Origin: an uncultured Deefgea sp.
GTDB taxonomy: Bacteria; Pseudomonadota; Gammaproteobacteria; Burkholderiales; Chitinibacteraceae
Length of the DNA stretch: 64,000 bases
Assembly (NCBI RefSeq): GCF_947072475.1
Contig: NZ_CAMTIA010000006.1
Span: 29,798 to 93,797, forward strand
Direction: 5' to 3'
The notes beneath the pieces are model-generated. The model was not told the DNA's origin, made no database searches, and was given only the letters and a program-made list of their open reading frames with translations. Position 1 is the first letter of the stretch. The number at the start of each line of letters is the position of its first letter. Below, piece after piece: positions 1-9,506 of this stretch. Both the position numbers and the translations under genes were made by a program.

Positions 1-1456
1 TATCCGTTAGCTGAGCACCACGAGCACGCATTGAGGTGAATGCCTCGTGACCCGGGGTATCGAGGAAGGTAATCATTCCCTTACCCGTTTCAACGTGATA
101 CGCACCAATATGCTGAGTAATACCACCCGCCTCACCAGAGGCCACTTTGGCGCGGCGAATATAATCAAGCAAAGAGGTTTTACCATGGTCAACGTGACCC
201 ATTACCGTCACAACCGGCGCACGTGGCAATGATACGTGATCCGTTTTAGCTTCTTCATCCAAATAAATATCTGGATCATCCAGCTTGGCAGCAACCGGGG
301 TATGGCCCATTTCTTCAACAATAATCATTGCTGTTTCTTGGTCCAACACTTGATTGATGGTGACCATCATGCCCATTTTCATCAACGCTTTCACGACTTC
401 AACGCCCTTAACGGCCATTTTGTGCGCTAAATCGGCAACTGAAATTGTTTCTGGAACATCGATCTCACGTGCAACTGGCTCTGTCGGAGCAACAAAAGCA
501 TGCGCATTATCGGCTTGCTGCTGCGCATGGTTTTTCTTGCCGCCTTTTTTAGACTTCCAGTCATTACCCGCATCACCACCACGCGTTTTGATGCCTTTTT
601 TCTGACGACCATCATTCCAGCCGCCTTTTTCATCTTTTTTCGGTGCTGCTGCGCCAGCAGGTTTTTTATCCGCTGGTTTTGCGGCAGCGGCAGCAGCTGG
701 AGCGGCTTTTTCTGGTGCATGAATCGGCGTTTCTTTCGGGCGACGGAAATCAACACGTGCACCAACTCGTGGCGCTTCATGCCCCGGTTTGATATGCGGC
801 TTCACTGCTGGCTTAGCAGCTTCGGTCGTTTTAGCTGGCGCTTTTTCCGCTGGTTTAGCGGACTGCTGCACTTGTGGCTTAGCTGCTGGTGCCGCAACAG
901 GCGTAGGCGCAATAACTACTTCCGCTACCGGAGCGACCATTTCAGCCGGTTTTTGGTTGCGATTTTGCTTGGCTTGCATTTCGGCAGCCTGGCGAGCATA
1001 CAGCTCATTTTGGCGACTGGCTTCCGCCTCTCGACGTTGGCGCTGAGCCTCATCAATCACCGATACTGGCGCAGCAACAGGCACCGCCACCTTAGGCGCT
1101 ACGGGCGCTGGCGCGGCAACAGGTGCAGGAGCCACAACTGGCGTTGGCGCTTCAGGTGCTGCAGATGTCTCAACAACGCGCTTTTTACGCACTTCAACTT
1201 GAATCGTTTTTGACTTGCCAGTGGCGTCGGTTTTACGAATCTCAGTTGTTTCTTTGCGAGCCAATGTTACTTTAGGCTTATCACCAACTTGACCATGTTT
1301 TTGCTTCAAATGACCAAGCAAGAGCTGCTTATCATCTAAGCTCAAAACGTCATCGGCATTGTTTTTGTTCACGCCAGCTGCTTTCAATTGTTCGATAAGC
1401 TCTTGTGTTGGCATTTTTAATTCGGCAGCAAACTGGCTGACTTTGGGTTCACTCAT
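1..1456 (-). CDS. infB: Translation initiation factor IF-2, N-terminal part (cut by window edge)
   Basis: IF-2 is the GTPase that places initiator fMet-tRNA on the 30S subunit and promotes subunit joining. The frame opens at an ATG preceded by GGGAGAG and runs off the left edge, so about 485 residues are visible. Seen in order: an IF2_N-type helical segment ([15 protein letters not shown]), a long Ala/Pro/Lys-rich linker, a second IF2_N segment ([19 protein letters not shown]), then the start of the G domain with G1 GHVDHGKT near residue 418 and G3 DTPGH near 466. The last visible residues ([12 protein letters not shown]) are classic IF-2. It lies 18 bp after nusA on the same strand, the usual rimP-nusA-infB order. 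The ORF track misses it because the frame is open at the edge; the ORFs listed opposite it are shadows of the low-complexity linker. Confidence 0.97.
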   Translation of the reverse strand, partial: MSEPKVSQFAAELKMPTQELIEQLKAAGVNKNNADDVLSLDDKQLLLGHLKQKHGQVGDKPKVTLARKETTEIRKTDATGKSKTIQVEVRKKRVVETSAAPEAPTPVVAPAPVAAPAPVAPKVAVPVAAPVSVIDEAQRQRREAEASRQNELYARQAAEMQAKQNRNQKPAEMVAPVAEVVIAPTPVAAPAAKPQVQQSAKPAEKAPAKTTEAAKPAVKPHIKPGHEAPRVGARVDFRRPKETPIHAPEKAAPAAAAAAKPADKKPAGAAAPKKDEKGGWNDGRQKKGIKTRGGDAGNDWKSKKGGKKNHAQQQADNAHAFVAPTEPVAREIDVPETISVADLAHKMAVKGVEVVKALMKMGMMVTINQVLDQETAMIIVEEMGHTPVAAKLDDPDIYLDEEAKTDHVSLPRAPVVTVMGHVDHGKTSLLDYIRRAKVASGEAGGITQHIGAYHVETGKGMITFLDTPGHEAFTSMRARGAQLTD

Positions 1457-1474
1457 TGATTACTCTCCCGCGCC

Positions 1475-2947
1475 TTAGGCGAACAAATGTTCGCGCGCTT
1501 TCATGATCAGTTGTTTAGCGGTTTCTGCGTCGATACCAGTCATTTCGGTTAATTCATCGACCGCCAAATCTGCTAGATCGTCACGGGTATGTATATCGTT
1601 CTCAGCCAATACAGTAGCCAATTCCGAGGTCATACCCTCCAGCGTCTTCAGGTCTTCGGACTGATGCTCTAGCTTTTCCTCGCGCGCAATAGCTTGAGTT
1701 AACAAGGCATCACGAGCACGAGAGCGCAGTTCGTTTACGGTTTCTTCATCAAACGCTTCGATTTCCAGCATTTCATTCAGTGGCACATAGGCCACCTCTT
1801 CCAATGTATTGAAGCCTTCTTGTACCAAGACATCCGCTACATCTTCATCAATATCCAACGCTTGAATAAACAAAGCGCGAATCTTAGTGAATTCTTCTTC
1901 GTGTTTTTGCTCAGCTTCGTCAACGGTCATGATGTTGAGTTTCCAACCGGTTAACTCAGCCGCTAATTTCACATTTTGGCCGCCACGACCAATGGCCATC
2001 GCCAAATTATCTTCATCAACCACGACATCCATACTGTGGGTGTCTTCGTCCAAAATAATCGAGCTCACTTCAGCCGGTGACAAGGCATTAATCGCAAACT
2101 GGGCCGCATCCGCTGACCACAACACGATATCAACACGCTCACCAGCCAATTCATTACTAACCGCATTAACTCGTGTACCACGCACACCGATACAAGTACC
2201 TTGTGGATCAACACGTTGATCGTTGGACTTAACGGCAATTTTAGCGCGCATCCCAGGATCACGTGCCACGCCTTTGAGCTCGATCAAATTGTTTTCAATT
2301 TCTGGCACTTCAAGTTCAAATAATTTTGCCATGAATTCTGGCGCAATCCGTGACAAAACCAATTGCGGGCCACGACCATTGCGATCGATGCGCAACAAAA
2401 AGGCTTTAACACGATCGCCAACACGCAAATTTTCTTTTGGGATCATTTGATCGCGCGGCAAAATGGCTTCAAGTTTACCGAGTTCAAGAATGGCATTGCC
2501 ACGCTCAATGCGTTTAATGCTACCTGAAACGATATGCTCACGACGTTGCAAAAAATCATTCAAATTTTGTTCGCGCTCTGCGTCGCGAATTTTTTGCAAA
2601 ATCACTTGTTTAGCCGCTTGAGCGCCGATACGGCCAAACTCAATCGGGTCTAACTCAACTTCCCATACATCACCCACCGACAAATCGGCACTGTAATCTG
2701 GGGCATCAGTAATCGCAATTTGACGCGATGGTTCTTCGTGGTCGTTATCTTCAACCACATCCCAAACGCGAAAACTACGGTACGCACCGGTGTGACGGTC
2801 GATCGAAACGCGAATCTCAACTTCGTCTTCGTAACGTTTTTTTGTTGCAGAAGCGAGCGCTAATTCAAGCGCACCAAACACAACTTCTTTTTCCACGTTT
2901 TTTTCGTGCGCAAGTGCTTCGACCAGCACTAGAATTTCACGATTCAT
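1475..2947 (-). CDS. nusA: Transcription termination/antitermination factor NusA
   Basis: NusA binds RNA polymerase and nascent RNA and modulates pausing, intrinsic termination and antitermination. At 490 residues it is close to the E. coli length (about 495). The N-terminal polymerase-binding domain ([20 protein letters not shown]) is followed by an S1 domain (about 135-200), KH domains ([35 protein letters not shown]) and two C-terminal acidic helix-hairpin-helix repeats, so the gammaproteobacterial-type AR repeats appear present. ATG start with GGAGG about 9 bp upstream. It sits between rimP (64 bp upstream) and infB (18 bp downstream), almost certainly one operon. NusA is known to autoregulate this operon in E. 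coli. Confidence 0.98.
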   Translation of the reverse strand: MNREILVLVEALAHEKNVEKEVVFGALELALASATKKRYEDEVEIRVSIDRHTGAYRSFRVWDVVEDNDHEEPSRQIAITDAPDYSADLSVGDVWEVELDPIEFGRIGAQAAKQVILQKIRDAEREQNLNDFLQRREHIVSGSIKRIERGNAILELGKLEAILPRDQMIPKENLRVGDRVKAFLLRIDRNGRGPQLVLSRIAPEFMAKLFELEVPEIENNLIELKGVARDPGMRAKIAVKSNDQRVDPQGTCIGVRGTRVNAVSNELAGERVDIVLWSADAAQFAINALSPAEVSSIILDEDTHSMDVVVDEDNLAMAIGRGGQNVKLAAELTGWKLNIMTVDEAEQKHEEEFTKIRALFIQALDIDEDVADVLVQEGFNTLEEVAYVPLNEMLEIEAFDEETVNELRSRARDALLTQAIAREEKLEHQSEDLKTLEGMTSELATVLAENDIHTRDDLADLAVDELTEMTGIDAETAKQLIMKAREHLFA

Positions 2948-3011
2948 AAATTAGTCCTCCGGCATAGAACAAAAGCCAAATTAACAGTATTTGCCAAATG
3001 GGTGGCGCAAT

Positions 3012-3446
3012 TTAAAATTGCGGTTCGATCCGAACGCGATCAATCGATGCCAAGGGGAGTTTTAATTCTTCGCCTGCCACATCAATCACCACCTGATCTT
3101 CCACCAAACCTAATAACTTGCCGATGAGATTTCGGCGACGATCAGGCAAGGGCAACCGTAGTTTTACCTTAACCATCTCTCCGGCAAATCGCTCAAAATC
3201 CGCCGGTTTTTTTATGAGGCGATCCAATCCCGGTGAAGACACCTCGAGGCGCTCATGGGGGATATTTTCAACCATAAATAAACGCAACAAGTGATTGCTC
3301 ACTGCGACGCAGTCATCAATGGTTACGCCGCCGTCTTTGTCGATAAAAATACGCAACAGGCCTTTTTCGCCCATATCAAAATCGACTAACTCGTACCCTA
3401 AACCCGGCAAGGTATTGTCCAACACAGATTGCAGATTGGCCGCCAT
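3012..3446 (-). CDS. rimP: Ribosome maturation factor RimP
   Basis: RimP assists 30S subunit maturation. The 144-residue protein matches the family length. Typical family segments are LGYELVDFDMGEKGLLRIFIDK in the N-terminal alpha/beta domain, VSSPGLDRLIKKPADFERF in the middle, and a small C-terminal beta domain (LKLPLASIDRVRIEPQF). It is first gene of the rimP-nusA-infB operon. The ATG is preceded by GAGAAGAAGAG. A terminator-like hairpin lies about 25 bp upstream of the start in the leader. Confidence 0.97.
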   Translation of the reverse strand: MAANLQSVLDNTLPGLGYELVDFDMGEKGLLRIFIDKDGGVTIDDCVAVSNHLLRLFMVENIPHERLEVSSPGLDRLIKKPADFERFAGEMVKVKLRLPLPDRRRNLIGKLLGLVEDQVVIDVAGEELKLPLASIDRVRIEPQF

Positions 3447-3467
3447 ACTCTTCTTCTCAAAACTACA

Positions 3468-3503
3468 AACAAAAAATGGGCTGCAATTCCTGCGCGCCCA
3501 TTT
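3468..3503 (-). terminator. Terminator-like hairpin in the rimP-nusA-infB leader (possible attenuator)
   Basis: On the minus strand AAATGGGC pairs with GCCCATTT over 8 bp around a 14-nt loop, followed by a T-rich run (TTTTTTGTTTG) ending about 25 nt before the rimP ATG. This has the form of an intrinsic terminator placed inside the operon leader. Gammaproteobacteria are known to carry a rimP leader attenuator at this place; whether this one is homologous is not established. Confidence 0.55.
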
Positions 3504-3642
3504 GAAAGCACTCCCATCGTGTTTTACGGGATTTTCCTGATTCTAACAGAAAAGATAAGCTGGCGAAATACTCCTCACACAAAGATGCACTTGTCTCACC
3601 GGTGCCTTTGCCCATAGAGTAAGGCCATAACGGAGACAAACA

Positions 3643-5301
3643 ATGACAAAGCCTTGGCTAGCCAGCTATCAAGCCGGTGTTCCACACAGCGTAAATTTGA
3701 ATGAATTTGCGGCAATCCCCGAAGTAATGCAGCAAAGTGTACTCAAATATCGAGATCGCCCCGCCTTTATTAACATGGGAAAATCGATCACTTATGGTGA
3801 GTTGGAGCAACTTTCAGTCCAGTTTGCAACCTATCTACAACAAACATTAAAACTGCCATTTGGCGCTCGCATCGCCGTAATGATGCCCAACTTACTGCAA
3901 TATCCGGTCGCTATTTTTGGCATTTTACGCGCAGGATACGTCGTTGTTAACGTCAACCCACTCTATACCCCGCGTGAATTACAACACCAACTGAATGATT
4001 CTGGCGCTGAAACTATTTTAATTTTGGCCAATTTTGCCCATACCCTCGAAAAAATCATTGGCAATACGGCGATCAAAACAACCATCGTGACTGAATTGGG
4101 CGATCTCTTGGGCTTCCCAAAAGGGTTCATCGTCAACAACGTTGTTCGCTACGTAAAAAAAATGGTCCCCAGCTATACCCTGCCTGGGCATACTACTTTC
4201 AATAAAGCCATCAAAAAAGGTCAGAGCAATACCCTACAAGCCGTTCCACTGAACCATGATGACATCGCTTTTTTGCAATACACTGGCGGCACTACCGGCG
4301 TAGCCAAAGGCGCCATGCTGACCCATGGCAATATCGTGGCCAATATGCAGCAAGCACACGCCTGGATTAGCCCCATCGTGACCGAAGGGCAAGAAATGAT
4401 TGTCACGGCACTCCCGCTGTATCACATCTTCTCGCTCACGGCCAACTGCATGGTGTTTAGTAAAATTGGTGCCACTAATTTACTGATTACCAACCCACGC
4501 GACATTCCTGATTTCATCAAAACACTGGGGCAATATCCTGTCACCTGCATTACCGGCGTCAACACCCTATTTAATGCCTTACTCAACAACCCAGACTTTG
4601 CCAAACTTAACTTTAGCACCTGGAAACTCGCCCTCGGTGGTGGCATGGCGGTGCAACACGCCGTGGCAGACAAATGGCAAAAAGCCACCAAAGTCCCCTT
4701 AATTGAAGCCTACGGCCTAACGGAAACCTCACCAGCGGCCATGATGAACCCCATGAACACCATGGAATTTAATGGCATGATTGGCCTACCTATTCCAATG
4801 ACGGACGCCGTTATTCGTGACGATGCCGGCCTAGAAGTCCCTGTTGGCGAACGTGGCGAGCTATTTATCCGTGGCCCCCAAGTCATGAAAGGTTATTGGC
4901 AACGCCCTGAAGACACCGCCGATATCTTGGGCGCGGACGGCTTTTTGGCCACCGGCGATATCGCCGTCATGAAACCCAGTGGTTTTTTCCAGATCGTCGA
5001 CCGCAAAAAAGACATGATTTTGGTTTCAGGCTTTAACGTTTACCCCAATGAAGTCGAAGACGTCGTTGCCAACCACCCCGGCGTGCTCGAAGTCGCCTGC
5101 ATTGGCGTTGCAGATGAAAAAACCGGCGAAGCCATCAAGCTGGTGATTGTCAAAAAAGACCCTAATTTGACGCCAGAAGAAATCATTGCGTTTTGCCGTG
5201 GACAGCTCACTAATTATAAAGTGCCGCGAATTATTGCATTTACTGATAGCTTACCTAAATCAAATGTAGGTAAAATTTTACGCCGCGAACTGCGCGATTA
5301 A
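3643..5301 (+). CDS. fadD: Long-chain fatty acid-CoA ligase
   Basis: Activates long-chain fatty acids to acyl-CoA through an acyl-adenylate, coupling uptake to beta-oxidation or phospholipid use. The 552-residue protein is near FadD length. Adenylate-forming motifs are visible: the P-loop QYTGGTTGVAKGAMLTH near residue 211, the YGLTETSPA segment near 360, TGDIAVM and DRKKDMILVSGFNVYPNE near 450-470, and the catalytic Lys in SNVGKILRREL near the C-terminus. The ATG has GGAGACAAACA upstream. pilU follows after an 18-bp gap, so the two are probably cotranscribed. Substrate chain length is inferred from overall similarity to FadD rather than shown. Confidence 0.93.
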   Translation: MTKPWLASYQAGVPHSVNLNEFAAIPEVMQQSVLKYRDRPAFINMGKSITYGELEQLSVQFATYLQQTLKLPFGARIAVMMPNLLQYPVAIFGILRAGYVVVNVNPLYTPRELQHQLNDSGAETILILANFAHTLEKIIGNTAIKTTIVTELGDLLGFPKGFIVNNVVRYVKKMVPSYTLPGHTTFNKAIKKGQSNTLQAVPLNHDDIAFLQYTGGTTGVAKGAMLTHGNIVANMQQAHAWISPIVTEGQEMIVTALPLYHIFSLTANCMVFSKIGATNLLITNPRDIPDFIKTLGQYPVTCITGVNTLFNALLNNPDFAKLNFSTWKLALGGGMAVQHAVADKWQKATKVPLIEAYGLTETSPAAMMNPMNTMEFNGMIGLPIPMTDAVIRDDAGLEVPVGERGELFIRGPQVMKGYWQRPEDTADILGADGFLATGDIAVMKPSGFFQIVDRKKDMILVSGFNVYPNEVEDVVANHPGVLEVACIGVADEKTGEAIKLVIVKKDPNLTPEEIIAFCRGQLTNYKVPRIIAFTDSLPKSNVGKILRRELRD

Positions 5302-5319
5302 TCAACTAAGGGTTTCACG

Positions 5320-6465
5320 ATGAATTTATTGCCGTTTTTTAAGCTAATGGCTGAACGTAGCGCATCCGATCTGTTTTTAGCTGCCGATTCGGCCATTGTG
5401 ATTAAGATTCAAGGGCTCTGCCACCCGGTGAATAATCAGGTTCTAAGTGCCGAACACGTCAAGCAACTGGCCTATCAATTAATGGGCGAGGCCCGAGTCA
5501 CCATTTTTGAGCGTGAACTCGAGATGAATTTTGCCTACCCGGTCACGGGCGTAGGCAATTTTCGGGTTAATGTATTTAAAAGCCGTGGCACCGTGGCTCT
5601 GGTCGCTCGCTTTATTAAACCCAAAGCCGATACGCTCGAAGAGCTGTTTATGCCCGAGGTGCTTAAATCGCTCATTATGGAAAAGCGCGGCATTATTTTA
5701 GTGGTGGGCGCAACGGGATCAGGCAAATCGTCCACCGTTTCGGCCATGCTGGAATATCGCAACGAACATCACAGCGGGCACATCCTCACCATGGAAGACC
5801 CGATCGAATTTATCTACAGCCATAAAAAATCACTGGTCAATCAGCGCGAAGTGGGCACCGACACCCACAGTTATGACGATGCACTGCGTAATGCCATGCG
5901 TGAAGCGCCTAATGTATTAATGATTGGTGAAATCCGCGACCAAGCGACGATGACTTACGCCATGCAGTACGCGCAAGCCGGTCATTTATGCATTTCTACA
6001 TTGCATGCCAACAATAGCTATCACTCTTTAAGCCGGATTGTTAATTTCTACCCACAAGAAGCACGAGAATCGTTGCTCTACGACTTATCCACCTCATTGC
6101 GGGCGATTATTTCGCAGCGTTTGGTGCGCTGCAAAGACAGTGGCAAACTCAAGCCTGCCGTCGAAGTGATGCTCAACACCAATCGAATTGCCGAGCTAAT
6201 CAAAAATGGCGAACTCTCTGAAATCAAAGAAGCGATGGAGCAATCCCTATCCGAAGGTTCGCAAACCTTTGAGCAGTCGCTGTATCGCATGTACCGCAAC
6301 AATGAAATCGAGCTAGATGAAGCACTACGCAACGCCGATTCGGCCAGCAACCTCTCATGGATGGTCAATAACGCGCAATCGATACAAGAACAAGAAGCCA
6401 GCAAAAAAGCCCCCAGCAATCCTGCGGACGAGCCGGACTTGAGCTTTGATATTTCATTACACTAA
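5320..6465 (+). CDS. pilU: PilT/PilU-family type IV pilus retraction ATPase, PilU type
   Basis: Hexameric cytoplasmic motor ATPase of type IV pili; PilU assists PilT-driven retraction. At 381 residues it fits PilU better than PilT (about 345). Visible: Walker A GATGSGKSS near residue 129, an Asp-box region MEDPIEF, the Walker B region NVLMIGEIRD near 205-215, and the His-box segment HLCISTLHANN near 226. The C-terminal tail (NPADEPDLSFDISLH) is acidic, as in many PilU proteins. No pilT or other pilus gene lies in the window, so this copy is either an orphan or was separated from pilT. It ends in a clear terminator and appears to share a transcript with fadD. Confidence 0.88.
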   Translation: MNLLPFFKLMAERSASDLFLAADSAIVIKIQGLCHPVNNQVLSAEHVKQLAYQLMGEARVTIFERELEMNFAYPVTGVGNFRVNVFKSRGTVALVARFIKPKADTLEELFMPEVLKSLIMEKRGIILVVGATGSGKSSTVSAMLEYRNEHHSGHILTMEDPIEFIYSHKKSLVNQREVGTDTHSYDDALRNAMREAPNVLMIGEIRDQATMTYAMQYAQAGHLCISTLHANNSYHSLSRIVNFYPQEARESLLYDLSTSLRAIISQRLVRCKDSGKLKPAVEVMLNTNRIAELIKNGELSEIKEAMEQSLSEGSQTFEQSLYRMYRNNEIELDEALRNADSASNLSWMVNNAQSIQEQEASKKAPSNPADEPDLSFDISLH

Positions 6466-6484
6466 GCGCAACACATCAACAACC

Positions 6485-6506
6485 AGGTCGCTGCGGCGGC
6501 CTTTTT
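6485..6506 (+). terminator. Intrinsic terminator after pilU
   Basis: AGGTCGC pairs with GCGGCCT (one G-U wobble) around TGCG, followed by TTTTT. It is placed 20 bp after the pilU stop and just before the next gene. Confidence 0.7.
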
Positions 6507-6521
6507 CTATGGAAAAAAACC

Positions 6522-6866
6522 ATGAAACTGTACGGCATTCCAAACTGCGACACGGTAAAAAAAGCGCGAACTTGGCTCACGGAAAATCACTTTGACTATG
6601 AATGGCATGACTTTAAAAAAGACGTTTTAAACCCAGCACTAATTGAATCTTGGATCGCCAATTGCGGTTGGGAAGTCTTAGTCAATCGCCAAGGCACCAC
6701 TTGGCGCAAACTGGATGAGGCCAGCAAAGCGAGCCTAGTCGACGCCGCTAGCGCCACCGCCCTAATGCTCACCAATCCATCACTCATCAAGCGACCGGTG
6801 CTCGATTACAAGGGAAAAATCAGCGTTGGCTTTAAACCAGAAGTCTACAGTTCACTACTTTTATAA
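6522..6866 (+). CDS. Spx/MgsR (YffB, ArsC-like) family protein
   Basis: A 114-residue thioredoxin-fold protein of the ArsC/Spx superfamily, YffB type. The N-terminus MKLYGIPNCDTVKKARTWL carries the single Cys at position 9 in the usual place, and the LIKRPVLD segment near residue 90 supplies the conserved Arg-Pro of the fold. YffB proteins have been suggested to be glutathione-dependent reductases, but the physiological role is unclear, so no arsenate reductase name is given. It has its own gap after the pilU terminator. Its stop codon is followed one base later by a 49-bp inverted-repeat element. Confidence 0.85.
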   Translation: MKLYGIPNCDTVKKARTWLTENHFDYEWHDFKKDVLNPALIESWIANCGWEVLVNRQGTTWRKLDEASKASLVDAASATALMLTNPSLIKRPVLDYKGKISVGFKPEVYSSLLL

Positions 6867-6867
6867 C

Positions 6868-6916
6868 GGGTATATCAACACAAGACATAAGCAACATACC
6901 GTAGATAAATATACCC
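6868..6916. repeat. 49-bp inverted-repeat element, copy 1
   Basis: GGGTATAT at the left end is the exact reverse complement of ATATACCC at the right end, with 33 bp between. It starts one base after the stop codon of the YffB-like gene and ends just before the 3' end of the convergent lipoprotein gene. It has the same total length as four other elements in the window. The inner arms of this copy are the least paired of the five well-supported copies. Confidence 0.7.
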
Positions 6917-6923
6917 ACAATAA

Positions 6924-7106
6924 CTACTTGGACTCGACTTCGATTTTATTTAACTGATCGACAGCCTGCTGCTCAATCACACTGGCTACAGCGTGCGCTT
7001 TTTGCAAAGCCTCACGCTGTGGCTCAGCGATCGTCACCATGGGCGCGGGCCGACTAGGCCCACAAGCCACCAACAAGACCACGCACCACAAGATAATATA
7101 TTTCAT
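6924..7106 (-). CDS. Small putative lipoprotein
   Basis: A 60-residue protein with a type II signal peptide: short basic start (MKYI), hydrophobic stretch and lipobox LVAC with Cys at about residue 15. The mature part is about 45 residues, mostly helical by appearance, ending in DQLNKIEVESK. I do not recognise a family. A lipoprotein anchored in the inner or outer membrane is the only supported inference. It lies downstream of suhB on the same strand and convergent with the YffB-like gene. Confidence 0.65.
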   Translation of the reverse strand: MKYIILWCVVLLVACGPSRPAPMVTIAEPQREALQKAHAVASVIEQQAVDQLNKIEVESK

Positions 7107-7210
7107 TTTTCCGCCCCAATGAAATCGTCAATCCATTCAGTATCCACGAAGACAACAATCAGCATCGACTTTTATAGTCCCGATAAGCGCGAGCCCAACG
7201 ATAGATAGCA

Positions 7211-7238
7211 AAACGGGTCCTCCATAGAGAACCCGTTT
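7211..7238 (-). terminator. Hairpin between suhB and the small lipoprotein gene
   Basis: AAACGGGT pairs with ACCCGTTT around a 12-nt loop. On the minus strand, downstream of suhB, only a short T run (TTTT) follows, so it is at best a weak terminator. Confidence 0.4.
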
Positions 7239-7296
7239 AAAATTTGGCGCTGACAAAGCAAGCCTTTAAGACAAGAAAAACTTTACCACATCAGGC

Positions 7297-8079
7297 TTAC
7301 TTCAAATGACCGCGAATCAACGACAACATTTGGCCAAATACGCGGGGTGTACCGCAAAGTACGTCGCCAGAAACCAAGAATTTTTCTTCGCCGTTGAGAT
7401 CGGTCACCAAACCACCTGCCTCTTGCACCAACAAAGTACCCGCAGCGATATCAACGAGTTTCAAATCAAATTCAAAGAAACCATCAAAACGACCGCAAGC
7501 CACATACGCCAAATCCAAGGCAGCAGCGCCCGGACGACGTACGCCCGCCGCTTTTTGCGCCATATCGCGGAAAATATTCAGGTAGTTTTCTAAATTATTA
7601 AATTTGGTATACGGAAAGCCTGTCCCAACCAATGCATCTGACAATTCACGCACTTTAGAAACGCGGATACGGCGGTCATTCAAGAATGCGCCAACGCCAC
7701 GGGTCGCAGTGAACAAATCGTTGCGGTTTGGATCGTAAACCACGGCTTGTGTGATCACGCCTTTATGCTCAAGCGCGATAGAAATGGCGTATTGTGGGAA
7801 GCCATGCAAGAAATTTGTAGTACCATCAAGTGGATCGATAATCCAAACATATTCAGAGTTACCGCGGCTACCCGACTCCTCTGCTAGAATCGCGTGATTT
7901 GGGTACGCCTCTAAAATAGTGTCGATAATGGCTTGTTCTGCTGCACGATCAACCTCAGAAACAAAATCGTTATGACCTTTTTTTTCTGGGGTAATTAAGT
8001 CTAAATTATTCGACGCACGTTGAATAACGGTGGCGGCGCGACGCGCAGCGCGCACCGCAGTGTTCAGCATTGGATGCAT
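7297..8079 (-). CDS. suhB: Inositol-1-monophosphatase family protein SuhB
   Basis: Mg-dependent phosphatase of the IMPase superfamily. In E. coli SuhB also takes part in the NusA-containing rRNA antitermination complex. The 260-residue protein carries the metal-binding motifs LAEESG near residue 66, [12 protein letters not shown] near 83-94, and the C-terminal [17 protein letters not shown] followed by VDIAAG. The N-terminus [15 protein letters not shown] is typical of SuhB. It is divergent from trmJ, the same pairing seen in many proteobacteria. The ATG at 8079 is used; MLNTAV three codons later is a possible alternative. Confidence 0.95.
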   Translation of the reverse strand: MHPMLNTAVRAARRAATVIQRASNNLDLITPEKKGHNDFVSEVDRAAEQAIIDTILEAYPNHAILAEESGSRGNSEYVWIIDPLDGTTNFLHGFPQYAISIALEHKGVITQAVVYDPNRNDLFTATRGVGAFLNDRRIRVSKVRELSDALVGTGFPYTKFNNLENYLNIFRDMAQKAAGVRRPGAAALDLAYVACGRFDGFFEFDLKLVDIAAGTLLVQEAGGLVTDLNGEEKFLVSGDVLCGTPRVFGQMLSLIRGHLK

Positions 8080-8156
8080 GACTTCTCACTATTAAAAAAG
8101 ATCAGATATATTAAGCACGCATTCTACCCGTCTCACGCAAAAGTACAAACCCGATT

Positions 8157-8933
8157 ATGAATAAAGAATCAAATCAAATGAATGAAACCGCTTGCTTATC
8201 CAACATCCGTGTTGTTTTATCGCACACCAGCCACCCCGGAAATATTGGCTCAACGGCCCGCGCCATGAAAACCATGGGCTTAACCCAACTCTATTTAATT
8301 AACCCTAAAGAGTTCCCATCTGAAGTGGCCGACGCCCTCGCCTCGAGTGCTCGCGATATTTTGGCCAACGCCAAAGTAGTCTCTTCGATGACCGAAGCGC
8401 TGGAAGGTACAACCTTACAAGTGGCAATGACCGCCCGCCGTCGCGAGCTATCGCAACCGCTACAAACTCCGCGCCAACTCACACCTGAATTAGTCCAAGC
8501 GGCTCGAACTGGCGCTTGCGTGGCCCTAGTCTTTGGTGCCGAAACCAGCGGTTTAACCATTGCCGAGCTTGAGCAATGCAACCGCCGCGTGACCATTCCA
8601 ACTAACCCTGATTATTCCAGCTTGAATCTATCGCAGGCGGTGCAAATCTTGGCGTATGAATTGCGCACAGCCTGTTTTGATGAAGGGTACGATGACATTC
8701 GTTACCTCGAAGAAAATCGAGAACGCGCCCCACATCAGGCGGTAGAGCTGTTTTTTGAGCATTTTGAAGAAGTGTTACTGACGATTGGTTTTTTGAAACC
8801 CAATGCGCCAAAACGCTTAATGCCGCGTTTACGCCGTTTATTTGTGCGAGCCCAAATGGAGCGCGAAGAACTCGACATTATGCGCGGCATTTTGCGCGCC
8901 GCGAGTGAATTTAAAACCGGGAAAAAAGACTAA
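8157..8933 (+). CDS. trmJ: tRNA (cytidine/uridine-2'-O-)-methyltransferase TrmJ
   Basis: SPOUT-class methyltransferase that 2'-O-methylates position 32 of tRNAs. The 258-residue protein has the N-terminal segment SHPGNIGSTARAMKTMGL and the trefoil-knot SAM-binding motifs ALVFGAETSGLT and RRVTIPTNPDYSSLNLSQAV. The C-terminal helical extension (about 170-255) is as in TrmJ. An ATG seven codons downstream (MNETACLSNIRVVL) is an equally plausible start. It is divergent from suhB and closed by a strong bidirectional terminator. Confidence 0.93.
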   Translation: MNKESNQMNETACLSNIRVVLSHTSHPGNIGSTARAMKTMGLTQLYLINPKEFPSEVADALASSARDILANAKVVSSMTEALEGTTLQVAMTARRRELSQPLQTPRQLTPELVQAARTGACVALVFGAETSGLTIAELEQCNRRVTIPTNPDYSSLNLSQAVQILAYELRTACFDEGYDDIRYLEENRERAPHQAVELFFEHFEEVLLTIGFLKPNAPKRLMPRLRRLFVRAQMEREELDIMRGILRAASEFKTGKKD

Positions 8934-8951
8934 GCCCAATCCGCAAAAACA

Positions 8952-8991
8952 AAAAACACGACACCATCATCCAAGGTGGGTCGTGTTTTTT
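8952..8991. terminator. Bidirectional terminator between trmJ and the AhpD-like gene
   Basis: AAAAACACGA pairs perfectly with TCGTGTTTTT, with further inner ACC/GGT pairing. T runs on both strands let it serve both convergent genes. Confidence 0.85.
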
Positions 8992-9031
8992 ATAAAATCA
9001 TCAAAACCTGCAGTGTATTACTCTGCAAGCC

Positions 9032-9388
9032 TTATTCAGCGGCCTTTTCACCGCCATACTCTTCAAAAGCGATCAAAGCTTCGGCCCCCGTCATCACGCT
9101 AGGGCCACCGCCCATATAAATCGCGACTTGCAGCATCTCCATAAATTCCGCACGCGTCACACCGAGCTTGACGCAAGCTTGAGCATGAAAACCCAAACAA
9201 CCTTGGCAACGCGCCGCAATCGCAATACTCATCGCCATTAATTCTTTGTGTTTTTTACTTAAAGCGCCCTCAGTATGCGTCGCCTTTGCGGTCTGCATAA
9301 AGCCTTGCTGAGTTTCAGGAATCTCTTTGGCAAACTGGCGCAATTTACCACTAATGCTTTGCACTAAATCACGGTAATTTTCGGTCAT
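9032..9388 (-). CDS. AhpD-like carboxymuconolactone decarboxylase family protein
   Basis: A 118-residue all-helical AhpD-like protein. The CxxC motif (ARCQGCLGFHAQACVKLG) near residues 61-64, followed by His, is the redox/proton-relay motif of the family, and the GGGPSVMTGAEALIAFEE end is also typical. Members reduce peroxiredoxin partners or act as small oxidoreductases; the substrate here is unknown and a decarboxylase activity should not be assumed. It has its own promoter region, very AT-rich (TATATATAATATTATTATG), between it and the dcd terminator. Confidence 0.85.
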   Translation of the reverse strand: MTENYRDLVQSISGKLRQFAKEIPETQQGFMQTAKATHTEGALSKKHKELMAMSIAIAARCQGCLGFHAQACVKLGVTRAEFMEMLQVAIYMGGGPSVMTGAEALIAFEEYGGEKAAE

Positions 9389-9451
9389 CTCTACATCCTT
9401 TTATAATGCAAATATATATAATATTATTATGTATTATATTCCAGGCAAAAG

Positions 9452-9478
9452 CAAACAAGCCTCCGAAGAGGCCTGCTT
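9452..9478 (-). terminator. Intrinsic terminator after dcd
   Basis: On the minus strand GCCTC-TTCG-GAGGC forms a UUCG tetraloop hairpin, extended by AAGC(A)/TTGTTT. It lies 29 bp after the dcd stop. Confidence 0.75.
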
Positions 9479-9506
9479 AAAGAAGCAAAAGACGACTTAA
9501 CTCAAA

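Noticed and set aside
427-1213. Several overlapping ORFs on both strands opposite infB, up to 237 residues
   Set aside because: They are shadows of the Ala/Pro/Lys-rich linker of infB, whose own frame is intact from its ATG to the window edge.
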